From Phaeodactylum tricornutum CCAP 1055/1 (taxonomy: Eukaryota; Bacillariophyta; Bacillariophyceae; Surirellales; Neidiaceae), in assembly GCF_000150955.2 (NCBI RefSeq), contig NC_011691.1:372001-436000 (forward strand): DNA of 64,000 nt. The letters run 5' to 3'. A program made the position numbers and the translations under genes. Shown here piece after piece: positions 32,450 to 43,454 of this stretch (position 1 is the first letter of the stretch; every line of letters starts with the position of its first letter). The notes below the pieces were generated by a model. It saw only the letters and a list, made by a program, of their open reading frames with translations. It made no database searches and was not told the origin of the DNA.

Positions 32450-33286
32450 ACGCCCCCAAAACTCTATATAAAGGGATGCGACACGAGACGCTTCTGCTAT
32501 GGCATGCATCATTTTGATGCCCAAGGAAGCCATACTGATACTGAGTAATTCGGGACTGTATAGATTCATAGATCGATTTTGTGTATTATCGACTGGGATA
32601 ATCTTTTGATACGATACTGCAAGCTTTGGACCCCGTCAGCAATCGATATCCATATATCGTGAGGCCCAGCAATCGATATCCAAATAGCGTGAGACGTATT
32701 CCAATAGCGTACGAGACAGGCTATCGAAAACTGAAACTCCACCAACTGTTAGGTCGACCATGCATCTTCTTAGAGAAAGAAACCGTGAGCATAGTTTCAC
32801 TGTCAGTGATATATTTTCTCCGGGTTTCTAGCGAATCCCATGAAACCTCTCGATTCCCGAATTTATGTTCTCCTCTCTTCATCGCTGTATACATTGTAAG
32901 CATATTCGACGGTATCTTTCCAATCGATCCAAACCCGAAGCGCGTCACTTTCGTTGATGGGACGCGGATCTCCAAAAGCGGTTCTTTAAAGTTACGAAGT
33001 AGACAGCTGGATGTCGATGTTCTCTACGCACAGAGCAAGCCTTTGGATCAGGACAGTCGTAGTGTTTTCCACTCTTGACACATTGTCGACTCCATCTCTG
33101 CAGTCTTTCGTTTCCTTCGGTGGTGTCAAGCAAAGTTCCTCGGTTTCCTTTACACAAGGATCGTTCCAGTTGTTGTTCCCACGGCCCTAGCAAAAAGGAT
33201 TCTGGATTGCGGTCGGCCTCATCCCTTGTAACACAGTACCAGCATCCCAGCACAATTCCTCGGTTGTAACTGCTGCTGCGGATAGT
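32450..33286. other. Intergenic with a short repeat
   Basis: No gene recognised. A 30-bp direct repeat is listed separately. The right end is the promoter of pyruvate carboxylase. Confidence 0.45.
32637..32693. repeat. 30-bp direct tandem repeat, two copies
   Basis: CAGCAATCGATATCCA followed by a T/A-rich stretch and CGTGAG occurs at 32637 and again at 32667 with a few changes. Each copy contains the palindrome ATCGAT. Function unknown. Confidence 0.6.
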
Positions 33287-36200
33287 ATGTATCGAACTCG
33301 GGTTCTCCGTCGTGCCACTGCGACGACTCGTACTCGTGGAGCCGGTAGCGGAAGTCTTTCCCCGAGTCGTTTTCGGCTGAGTCGTTGGTCAACTACGTTT
33401 GCGGCCCCACCGTTGGCCTGCGGACTTCTCTCTTGCGCGGCAGGTCTTTCACAGCAGTGCCACCAACCAATTGGGCGGGGTTTACATACGTTCCATACTC
33501 CCGACGAGCAGCTTCCCAAGAGTGGAGGACCCGTGGGAGTGGATACACCGCCCTTTACCAAGTTACTCGCTGCCAATCGTGGCGAAATTGCGACCCGTAT
33601 CAACCGCGCCGCGGCGGAGCTAGGGATTTCGACCGCTGGCATTTATTCTTACGAAGGTACGTCGACGCGGAACTCTAGATTCGGCCCGTGGAACCCGTGG
33701 GCCTTGTTTTCACATAGATGTATGTGTATACGTACGTCACAATGCCAGGATATTGCACACTCCTGACCCACCGGCATTTTCGTTTTGCTATTTTAGATCG
33801 CTTCACCCAGCACCGCTACAAATGTGACCAAGCCTTTGAACTCGATACCAGCAAGTCTCCAGTCGCTCAGTACCTAGATATTGACAAGATTGTCGATATT
33901 TGCGTCAAGAACAAGGTCCAAGCGGTCCATCCTGGGTATGGATTCTTGAGTGAAAACGAGACCTTTGCCAAGAAACTGGACAATGCCGGTATCATTTTTG
34001 TTGGGCCGACGGTCCAGAACCTGCAAGCCTTTGGTGACAAGACTGCCGCCCGCAATATGGCCATTGCCTGCAACGTCCCGGTCGTGGCGGGCTCGCACGA
34101 CGCCTTTGCGACCGCCAAGGAAGCTTCCGCCTGGATCAACGATCCCGCCAACCAATGCGACTATCCCGTCATTGTCAAGGCACTCATGGGCGGTGGTGGC
34201 CGTGGCATCCGTATTGTGCCCACGGAGAAAGATCTCAACGCCATGTTTCAGCAAGCCTCCAACGAGGCCGCCAGTGCGTTCGGCGATGGTCGCTGTTTTG
34301 TCGAAAAGTATGTCGAAAAACCGCGGCATGTGGAAGTTCAGTGTCTCGGAGATGGTACGGGTAACGTCATTCATTTGTGGGATCGTGATTGCTCTGTACA
34401 GCGCCGGCATCAAAAGGTCGTTGAACTGGCACCCGCCGAGGGTTTGTCGGAAGACGGACGTAACCAAATTTTGAACGATGCCGTGCGTTTGTTGCAGAAT
34501 GCCAACTATCGCAACGCTGGGACGGTGGAATTTTTGGTCGACAAGAACGGCAAGCATTATTTTATGGGTATGTCACGTTAAAGTGCAGGGAAGGCATCCA
34601 ATATTTGGTTTTTTGCTATTTTTTACTTGAGCAGAGCCAATCTCACACTTTCCGATGGACGACTTGGTCTTGCAGAGGTAAACCCACGTGTACAGGTGGA
34701 ACACACAGTGACAGAGGAAATTACTGGCGTTGATATTGTACAGTCTCAAATCTTGATAGCCTCGGGTAAGACGCTTCCTGAGCTTAACTTGACGCAAGAA
34801 AGCATTCCATCGCCCATGGGTGTCGCCATGCAATGTCGTGTAACGACTGAGGATCCTGCGCAGGACTTTCGCCCCGATACAGGAACCATCAATGTTTTTC
34901 GTATGCCAGCCGGTATGGGTATTCGCTTAGACGATGGTCCCGGCTTTCCCGGTGCCCGAATTACACCTCACTACGATTCGTTGCTCGTCAAAATCACTGC
35001 CAAGGCTCGCAACCGCAAGGAAGCTGCTGCCAAATTGATCCGGGCCCTTAAAGAATTCCGAGTTCGTGGAGTGAAGACGAATAAGAGTTTTTTGTTGAAT
35101 GTTTTGAAACATCCAGATTTCTTGGAAGGAGTAGTTGACACGGGATTTATTGCTGCAAACCCGCATTTGCTGGCGCCATTGCGGGAGCAGGACCGCGCTC
35201 AAAAGCTGTTGTATTACATCGCAAATGTTGTTGTGAATGGTACGCCGAAGGAGCTTGGTGCCACTGGCGCGCCACCATCAACGGTAGATCCTATCATACC
35301 CGTAGTCGAACCGAATTCTGGTCAGCAAAAGAAACCATCTCTGAAAAAGATTTTTGATGCAGATGGACCTGATGCTTTTGCCAAGGCCGTTCGAAATAAC
35401 AAGGGATTGCTAATTACGGATACTACCTGGCGTGACGCACACCAATCCCTTTTAGCTACCCGCTTGCGCACGAAAGATATGCTCAATATTGCCCCTGCAA
35501 CGACGGTTGCTCTAGCGAACGCGTATTCGCTGGAATGCTGGGGTGGAGCCACATTCGATGTTTCGTTACGCTTCTTACGCGAGTGTCCGTGGGAACGATT
35601 GTCAGCGTTGCGCGAGGCTGTGCCAGACATTCCGTTTCAAATGCTTCTTCGCGGCGCCAACGCTGTAGGATACACAAGCTATCCAGACAATGTGGTATAT
35701 GAATTCTGCCAGATGGCGAAAGACACTGGCATGGACGTGTTTCGTATATTTGATTCTGTAAACTACATTGAGAACATGAAGGTACGGCACGATCTCTCTC
35801 TTTTTACATATTACGGCGTTTCCCCTCTCACAACTTTGCTATAGCTTGGTATTGATGCTGTTGGAGCTGCTGGCGGTATCGTCGAGGCAGCCGTATGCTA
35901 CACTGGTGATGTCTCCAATCCGAATCGCGGCATGTACAATCTGGAATACTACCTTGGCTTTGTCCGTCAGCTCCATGGGCTAGGCATTCATGTTTTAGCC
36001 ATCAAAGACATGGCTGGCTTGCTCAAGCCTGAAGCAGGAACAATGCTGGTAAACGCGATTCGACAAGAGTTTCCAGATTTGCCGATCCATGTTCATACAC
36101 ACGATACTGCTGGAACAGGGGTCGCGTCAATGTTGGCTTGCGCCAAGGCTGGAGCCGATGCTGTCGACGCCGCAGCGGACGCCATGTCTGGAACCACTTC

Positions 36201-37428
36201 TCAGCCTTCTCTTGGAGCTCTCGTTGCGAGTACGCAGGGAACCCAGTGGGACACTGGATTGGATCTGAATCAAGTTCAAGCTGTAAATGACTACTGGGAA
36301 GAAGCCCGGGGATTGTACGCTCCGTTCGAATCTGGTCAGAAAACTGGTTCAAGCGATGTTTACGAACACGAAATGCCCGGTGGACAGTATACTAACCTTT
36401 TGTTTCAGAGCTCGCAGCTTGGGCTAACAGGGCAGTGGTCAAAAGTGAAGAAAGCCTATGCTGCTGCAAATCGACTGTTGGGCGACATTATTAAGGTGAC
36501 TTCTCTCGATTGCGTGCGTTACTTGAAAGCTGTTAGTTTTGGACTCACATGTTGATGTTGTTTCCAGGTGACACCGTCTTCTAAAGTAACCGGAGATCTG
36601 GCTCAGTTTCTTGTCGCCAATGACCTGACCGAGAAAGAGGTAATTGAAAAGGCTGAAACTCTTTCGTTCCCCAAATCTGTTGTTGAGTACTTCCAGGGTT
36701 ACCTGGGTATTCCACCATTTGGATTTCCGGAACCATTGCGCACGAAAGTTCTCAAGGGGCAGACAATCGAAGGCTATGAAGGTTTGACTTGCTTTGAGGG
36801 ACGTCCTGGTGCGGACTTGAAACCCATGGACATGGAAGCTGTGCGGTCAAAACTCGAGGAGAAATGGGGAGGCCAGGCTGACCATGGTGTACGTAACGTT
36901 GACATACTCAGTCATGCTATGTATCCCGCAGTGTTTGACGAGTACAAAGAGTTTAAGAATGTATTCGGCAAGCTCGACTTTCTGGATACCCGTACGTTCT
37001 TGACAGGAATGCGGGTTAATCAGGAACTACGAGTAGAAATTGAACCAGGCAAGCAACTAGTGATCAAACTGGACTCGGTCTCGGAACCGGACAAGGACGG
37101 CTTGGTAACGTTACAATTCGAGCTGAACGGTACCCTCCGTACCGTCCAAATCCAGGACAAGTCGGTGGACTCTGAAAAGGCCGTCCGGCCGAAAGCGATG
37201 GCCGCAGTTGCCGGTAGCGTTGGAGCTCCTATGCCGGGAGTTGTTGTGGAAACCAAAGTGAAGAAAGGCGATGTCGTCGAGCAAGGAGATCCATTACTCA
37301 GTTTGAGCGCCATGAAAATGGAGACCACGGTGTCGGCCCCAGTGAGTGGCACTGTCGTCTTTTTCGAAGTCACCGCTGGAGACCAAGTCGAAGCCGGAGA
37401 CCTGTTGGTCGAAATTGAGGACGAGTAA
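33287..37428 (+). CDS. PYC: Pyruvate carboxylase (probably mitochondrial)
   Basis: Five exons: 33287-33656, 33797-34567, 34676-35781, 35845-36495 and 36568-37428, separated by short GT-AG introns of 140, 108, 63 and 72 nt, give 1252 residues, normal for the single-chain enzyme. It carboxylates pyruvate to oxaloacetate using ATP and bicarbonate. Domains in order: biotin carboxylase ([43 protein letters not shown]), carboxyltransferase ([20 protein letters not shown]), then the biotin carrier with AMKM, biotinylated Lys1216. The first 70 residues are Arg-rich with few acidic residues, suggesting mitochondrial import. Diatoms have more than one pyruvate carboxylase in different compartments, so location is inferred. 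All junctions restore conserved sequence. Confidence 0.95.
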
Positions 37429-37869
37429 GGTGCTGGTAGGAAAAGCTGCAATATAAAGGTAGTGGACGGCACGAAAGGCGGTACATAAAATTTGTAGGCT
37501 CGCGAACCGACGTAGGAAGGCAGCTCCATTCAACTAATATAATAAAATTTACATTTACTGCGACCGAGGCTGTCGTTATTTTTGGAGAAAAACGTACCGA
37601 CCGCGACGCTAAGCAACGTTTGCTTTGCGGGAGCGCCGAGCCATACCCACGGGCGGGTTCCCAGCCTCAATTCTTGTCCACAGGATGTCGTGATGGTTCT
37701 ACTTTGCCTGCAGCAACCCTTTCGAGACCGTGCGAATAACGAAGTACCAATAACGCCTTCCTACTAGAATATACAGCGAGAACTATATTTTATGGAAGCA
37801 TTGTGAGATGGGCTTGGTGCTAGTCGTAGGGTTACCGTTCCGTTGGTCGGGGGGCCAGCAACACGTTCC
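37429..37869. other. Intergenic between convergent genes
   Basis: Shared 3' region of pyruvate carboxylase and the minus-strand TPR gene. Nothing recognised. Confidence 0.5.
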
Positions 37870-39265
37870 TTAGGCGGCGGCGGCCGTGCGGACAAAGGCG
37901 ACGCGCCACAGCGTCAAACCTTCCAATTCTGCGGCACCGCCGTCCACGGCTTCGCCGAGCTCCATCCCGATGCGCCACGCGACGGCATAGCTTTGTACGC
38001 AAGCGGCTACACGATCCAATTGCAATTCGCAGTTGGCAATGTTGTTCCAGAGAATTCCGCAGACGCGACGATTCTGAGGAGTTGCGGAGGATCGGTGGCG
38101 AGATGATGACGATCGGAGAGCGGATTCAAAGGCCAGTTTGGCGGCTTGCCAGTCACCGAGCTCCTGGTAGAGTTCGCCGGCTACTTGATGAATCCAGACG
38201 GCACGATTCTCCTCGTCGTCTTTACCGATATCGTTCGTATGTGTGTGGTGGTCAATATGGTGGGTCAAGGCCACCAGGGCTTGGCGAATGCACAACAGGG
38301 CGCGTTCCAGCTGTCCTTGTCGTTCGTACCAAATGGCGGCGTGCGTCCAGAAATCCACCCAAAGGAACGTACTGTTAGTGGCGGGTGTCGCCAAAGGAAT
38401 GGTGATCGTGGCGGGTGGCTGAACGTGGAATTGCCGGAGCCGCAGGGAGGCTTTGTGTAGGACACGTCCCGCGTGCGCATCCTGTCCCAAGGCCAAGAGG
38501 TCTCCCACCATATCCACCAGCAGTCGAGTTTGGGTGGAGACGGTCGCGTGCTTGGGTCCCGAAGGATTCGGGTCACCGGAGTGGGAAATTGGCACATTAA
38601 GATCCGTGGGTCGAATGGTATCGTCCTGGTGTGTTTGGAGGACTTGTCGAGCGGACTCGACGGCCAGTTGGAATTCTCCCAGTGTGCGATAGAGTGGAAT
38701 CAGTTGCCGTCGAATCGAAAGTTGTTGTTGTTGTTGTTGTTGTTGTTGAGGATGTTGTTGAGGATGTTGTTGAGTATGATTCGAGTCGAGGGATTGTCGC
38801 CATTGGTCTTCGAGTTGGGTGACTCGCGTAACCTGGTCCAGGCGTCGTTGCCAACACAGCGTGTCGTAGGCATCGCCTCCGGTACAACTGCAGTTAATCA
38901 CGGGACACCAGTCTTCGTCGAGTAAGGAATGGTGCTGCTGATGTTCCGGTTCCGAAACTAGCGTGGGGAAGAGAGAGAGTGTGTATGAGTGATATATGTA
39001 TGAGTATATGTATATGGAGGAACAAAGAGGGGCGAGACCGTTACACCGCCATCTCCGTCGACGTCGACGACTCGGACGAAGATCCGATGGATGTTTTGTG
39101 GTACTCACTTTTGGAAGTATCGACACGGTACGGTTTGACGTGACGACCATTGGGAGAACGTTTCCGTGGACGGGTATTACCATCGTGCGGGGCTGGTCTT
39201 TCGTGATGGGCCTCCGCCCCCGTCGCATCCCTGGATGGCGGCGGAGGCGGTACCCGCACTACCAT
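37870..39265 (-). CDS. TPR-like protein with polyglutamine tract
   Basis: Exon 1 (39265-39109) and exon 2 (38957-37870) are joined by a 151-nt phase-1 intron with a strong GTGAGT donor and CTAG acceptor, giving 414 residues. Exon 1 is Pro/Arg/Ser-rich. The long frame also reads through the intron, but that stretch is low-complexity Arg and Tyr/Ile sequence, so splicing is the better model. A run of nine Gln interrupted by His/Pro (encoded by GTT/GAG-type repeats near 38728-38780) precedes helical repeats such as WYERQGQLERALLCIRQALV and ELYQELGDWQAAKLAFESAL, typical of tetratricopeptide repeats. It is probably a scaffold. No targeting signal or specific family is evident. Confidence 0.7.
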
Positions 39266-39932
39266 CCTACCGTGTCGTGTGTCCGTTTGTGGATACACAC
39301 CCTTTTTGTCAGGGCTCTTGTTGTTCGCGCGACGGCAAATCCGTATATACCCGTATACCCGTATTAGAGTATACCACCCGCCACTTGTACGTTTGGTAGC
39401 GATACAAGGTGAGAATGGTTCTATCTCCCACTATCCGGACGAAACTCGAAGGCGAGGAGGGATCCCTACCTGACATGGTCCGCTTTCTTCGAAAGCCAAG
39501 ATCGGAGAATTCGGTCCAGTGTGTGTCGTCCCGTACTAATTGGATACAATATACAATCCATGTCGCAACCAACGGTACGGCGTCACAGACTTGACACCCA
39601 TTTGCAAATACGACCGAAAAGGATTCGCGGATACCTCCCCGGATGTGGCCGCCGAGAAAAGTACATCCACCTGACTAGGAAATGATTCGCGAAATTCGTT
39701 CCGTCTGCGTCGGCCCAACGAACGAACGAACGAACCAACAATCAACAACAACAACAACAACAACAACCTAGCTCTAGTGCGATACGACAACCGACACAAC
39801 AAACCACAACTCATCGTCAAAGAGGCCTTTTCCTGCACCGTCGTTGTCGTCGGTAGAACCGGAACCAGACGACTCGTAGAAACTCTCATTCTCTCTTCCG
39901 TTTCTCTAGCTACGACTACTACGTCGTTCACC
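39266..39932. other. Intergenic, divergent promoter region
   Basis: Between the divergent TPR and COX11 genes. It contains AACG and CAA microsatellites near 39718-39767, probably in the COX11 leader. No gene recognised. Confidence 0.5.
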
Positions 39933-40856
39933 ATGATCCGAACGTCTACTACTCTGTGTACGACGGCGCCGAGTCGGCTACGCACCCGCACGGGGCGTTC
40001 CGGCGTCGTCACTTTGCCGACACCCCCGTTCGTACGCGTCCAAACGGCATCGTCATCCGCATCGTCACAAAAGGCGGCGTACGACTTTTACACAAATCGC
40101 CAGCAAGCCGATCCCTGGTTCCGTTTCTGGAAACGTCGACCCGCCCCCCGTTTGTCCCGCGACGAGCGCAACGTGCAGGTGGCCTGGTACGGCGTCGCCA
40201 TTGTAGTGGGAGCTCTGGGGGCCACCTACGCGGCCGTGCCACTCTACAAAGTCTTTTGTCAGACCACCGGCTTTGGCGGAACCACGCAGCGGGTCCGGAT
40301 CGGGGCCGACGATGCGGCGGAAGAAACCGTGGTGGAAGAATTCCTCCGCCGGACGATCGGGGCCTTGCCGGTCACGACGGCCAAGGTGCACACCTGGACG
40401 GATCAGGACGCCGCCGCACGACTCGCTAGTCTCAAGCCCGTCGCCAACGCCGATCTACTGACCGTCCGCTTTGATACTACCGTCGGAGACGTCCTGCCCT
40501 GGAGCTTTGTGCCCGTCCAACTCGACGTCAAGGTCGTGCCCGGAGAAACCGCCCTCAGCTTCTTCCGCGTCACCAATCATTCCGATAAGGCCATTACCGG
40601 CGTCGCTACCTATAACGTACATCCTCCCAAAGTTGGTGTCTACTTTCAGAAAATTCAGTGCTTTTGTTTCGAAGAACAGCGACTCCTGCCCGGAGAAACC
40701 GTCGATATGCCCGTCTTTTTCTTTATCGATCCCGATATCGTTAACGATTCACAAGTTTCCTACGTACGCGCCATTACTCTCAGTTATACCTTTTTTCAAA
40801 CCGACGAAGAAGACGACGACGACGATGACGAGCAGCCGCCGGAGGTGGCAGCCTAG
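39933..40856 (+). CDS. COX11: Cytochrome c oxidase assembly protein COX11 (CtaG)
   Basis: 307 residues from ATG 39933. A basic, Ser/Thr-rich presequence (MIRTSTTLCTTAPSRLRTRT) targets the mitochondrion. One membrane helix (VAWYGVAIVVGALGATYAAV, about residues 90-109) is followed by PLYKVFCQTTGFGGTTQ and the intermembrane-space copper domain with the copper-binding CFCF motif at residues 243-246 and PVFFFIDP. COX11 delivers copper to the CuB site of COX1. The C-terminus ends in an acidic run of Asp and Glu, unusual for the family. The frame is open upstream but this is the first ATG. Confidence 0.94.
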   Translation: MIRTSTTLCTTAPSRLRTRTGRSGVVTLPTPPFVRVQTASSSASSQKAAYDFYTNRQQADPWFRFWKRRPAPRLSRDERNVQVAWYGVAIVVGALGATYAAVPLYKVFCQTTGFGGTTQRVRIGADDAAEETVVEEFLRRTIGALPVTTAKVHTWTDQDAAARLASLKPVANADLLTVRFDTTVGDVLPWSFVPVQLDVKVVPGETALSFFRVTNHSDKAITGVATYNVHPPKVGVYFQKIQCFCFEEQRLLPGETVDMPVFFFIDPDIVNDSQVSYVRAITLSYTFFQTDEEDDDDDDEQPPEVAA

Positions 40857-41389
40857 GAAGAAGGACTTCCTCTCTTACCCCACCTCACTCCACGGGTACC
40901 GACGACGACGAGTTTCTAGTAGTGTCAGTATTAATCGTACTTCTTTTCACAGTCAATCCGGTCTGTCTCGTACCAAAGATAAGAGTGAACTCTAAAGTGA
41001 GAATCTTCGTGTCCAACCAAACAAAAACCGACTCGATTTCCTACTACTACTGGCTACGCATATAGGTATCACCATACCATAAATCGAAAACCGAAGAGAC
41101 TGTTTGTGTGTCTGACCCCTAATCCCCCCAGCGATCACTCTCCAGGGTTGTGTAATGCCTCTCCGTTTGACATTTGAATGACCGTTACGGAACCACCGGT
41201 CTTTGCCGGGAGTCTTGACGATTTGTCGCAAAAAGTTCCTTGGGAGTACTTTTTTTTATCCACTTGCCCTTGGGCCTTACGGACTCGTCACAATTCACAG
41301 TCGGTCGGGCAGTGCATCTCTCTCTTTCTTTCTCGCAGTGACCCCACTCTAGACTCAGCCCAAGATACGATCCGTGTACCTACTGTATC
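40857..41389. other. Intergenic
   Basis: No gene recognised. It contains the 3' end of COX11 and the promoter of the thioredoxin-like gene. Confidence 0.5.
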
Positions 41390-42727
41390 ATGGCAACAAC
41401 CATGGCGTCGTCCCTTCAAGACGAATCGGCCCTGGAAGCAGAAATTCATAAACTGGAACAAGAGATTGAGAAAAAACGCCTCGAAGAACAGATATCTCTG
41501 TTGGAAATGCAACTCCATCGGGCCAAGCCTGAGGCGCAGCGCCCGAACGCACCATCCAACCCATCGGTGGTAGGACAATCTACCTCCACTTCTCGAACTT
41601 CCAGTCCCCGCTCGCTGGAACATATGCTTCCCACCCAAAACGTCAGTTGGTCTGGGGCCAACGGACAAAGTCCAGAAGACGACAGTATTATCGCGTTGGC
41701 GACTCAAGATTCCGAAGGCGTGGAATACGACGAGGAAGACTATGACGAAGAAGAATGCGACGAAAATGAGTACGAGGAAGTGTTCGAAGAATTCGTCGAG
41801 TACGTTACCGACGACGAAGAAGAAGAAGTTGGAGAGCAACCTCTCGAAAGCGTTGAAGAATACGAAGAGGAAGAGGAAATCCAACAAGCCCCGGTTTCAC
41901 CCTCCCGAGCTCCTCCTCGTCAGTGGCCTCCTCCGGCACGTCCAGTGAACGACGAGCATGTAGTTCAATACGTGGCACCAAAAAAGAACACAGAAGCTCC
42001 CGAAGAACCGAAGCAAGTTGCCAAGCCTCGAAAGAAGTGGGTGCCCTTGAGTCAACGGGATCCCAAAAAGTACCAAGCAGCCAAAGAAGCAACCCCTACA
42101 CCTCCCAAGTCACCAGGACTGCCCGCTTTGCCGTTCACGCGACGTAAGCTCCCCGACGTTACGACGTCGCCTCCCGGTGAGGAAACAGTTTGGGAACAAC
42201 TGTTGGGTCCCAAACTCATTGTCAATGAAAAGTTGGTCAAATGCACAACCAACTGTGCTGCTCAGGGACAAGAACTTATTCTGCTCCTGTTTGGCGCCAA
42301 GTGGCGTGCAGAATGCAAGATCTTCTACCCACTCATGATCGACTTCTTCAAACTAATGGCTCACCAGCACAAAATGGAATGCGTGTACATCTCGAATGAT
42401 CGTACCTTGATGGAGTTTAAGGATATTTTTGTCAAAATGCCCTTTTTAAGTTTGCCAACAGGTACGGTGGAAATCAAGAATATCTTGGCGCAACGACTGA
42501 AAGTGAACGACTTGCCTGTATTGGTCGTCATGACCGCCGACGGTCGTGTCATCACAACGGAAGGATACCGCATGGTGGCAGCCCTGGAGCGTCGGAACGA
42601 GGACCAGGCTAACAAACTGGTTGATGTCTGGAAAAAGGCGCAGACGTACAACATCGATCAAGTACCAGCCGATACCAGTCTCAAACATGGCAATTTGGCG
42701 CGGGGAACAGTCTACTGGCAAGCATAA
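41390..42727 (+). CDS. Thioredoxin-like (nucleoredoxin-type) protein with altered active site
   Basis: 445 residues from ATG 41390. The N-terminus is a short coiled coil (EAEIHKLEQEIEKKRLEEQI), then a Ser/Pro-rich stretch and a strongly acidic region (about 115-165, many EEDYDEEE-type runs), then a basic linker. The C-terminal 180 residues form a thioredoxin-like domain of nucleoredoxin/tryparedoxin type: LILLLFGAKWRAECKIFYPL and VNDLPVLVVMTADGRVITTEG with the cis-Pro. The usual WCxxC motif is WRAEC, so only one active-site Cys remains. It could act as a monothiol enzyme or only bind partners. No targeting signal, so a cytosolic or nuclear location is likely. Confidence 0.75.
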   Translation: MATTMASSLQDESALEAEIHKLEQEIEKKRLEEQISLLEMQLHRAKPEAQRPNAPSNPSVVGQSTSTSRTSSPRSLEHMLPTQNVSWSGANGQSPEDDSIIALATQDSEGVEYDEEDYDEEECDENEYEEVFEEFVEYVTDDEEEEVGEQPLESVEEYEEEEEIQQAPVSPSRAPPRQWPPPARPVNDEHVVQYVAPKKNTEAPEEPKQVAKPRKKWVPLSQRDPKKYQAAKEATPTPPKSPGLPALPFTRRKLPDVTTSPPGEETVWEQLLGPKLIVNEKLVKCTTNCAAQGQELILLLFGAKWRAECKIFYPLMIDFFKLMAHQHKMECVYISNDRTLMEFKDIFVKMPFLSLPTGTVEIKNILAQRLKVNDLPVLVVMTADGRVITTEGYRMVAALERRNEDQANKLVDVWKKAQTYNIDQVPADTSLKHGNLARGTVYWQA

Positions 42728-43454
42728 GATACGACAGAACTAACTTTATACAAGGCGACCTCGAAAGTCGCTTAATTGTTATAGTGCGGCTTGTGTTTTC
42801 CCTAGTAGACTCCTCCCTTGGGCGTAGCATACGTAGCGCTCTTTGTCTCTCGCATGACTCTCTTGTGTTAGCAAGAGACGGAATCTATCATCTTTCAATT
42901 TCTACCTTTTTAGATGACATCGCACGATTCCGTCCACCTCCAAAATGAAGCTGCTATTACAAGTTGCCAGACAGTATATGGCAGGCTGAATTTGGATGTT
43001 CCTTGAGCGTGTAAGTGCACACTGATGATATACAAAACTACATGGCCTTATGGAATCCGGCTCGAAGGCACAACAAGCTCGTTTCCAATCAGCAAGAATG
43101 CGAGAATGGCGTCGAACGCAGTACTGTATCCAGAGATCTAGCACTTCAGTAAGCACATGACAGAGAATCATCCGGGAAACCGTCCATGGCACAGTTGGAC
43201 GATCACTCAAGCGGTAGGAACAATCGAAAACGTCACATCTTTAGTTTAACCGAATAAAATTTGATCATGGCCGTCGCAGTCGCGCAAGGGAAGTGTGCCA
43301 ATAATCCAGACGGATCGCTCTTTTGCGTCCAGCCCCAAAGAGGCGGTACAGGCAAACGAGTTCATTCTCTAGGAATCATTGCATTAGTTTCACAAACCCT
43401 CCGACCCGTGTGTTGTCACTCATTCATTCATTTATCCATCCAATTCACATTCTT
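42728..43454. other. Intergenic between convergent genes
   Basis: Shared 3' region. It contains the putative SECIS hairpin of the minus-strand DCC gene (separate entry); otherwise nothing recognised. Confidence 0.5.
43305..43374 (-). promoter_or_regulatory. Putative SECIS element
   Basis: Minus-strand hairpin about 90 nt after the DCC stop codon. Read 5' to 3': lower helix TCC-T-AGA (43374-43368) pairs with TCTGGA (43310-43305); an internal loop; ATGA (43365-43362) opposite CGAT (43317-43314), the positions of the SECIS quartet; then CTCGTTTGC (43360-43352) pairs with GCAAAAGAG (43326-43318), eight of nine pairs. The apical part is about 25 nt and has CC rather than a clear AA motif, and at a longer distance than usual. 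The architecture fits a SECIS, but the apical motif is not canonical. Confidence 0.4.
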
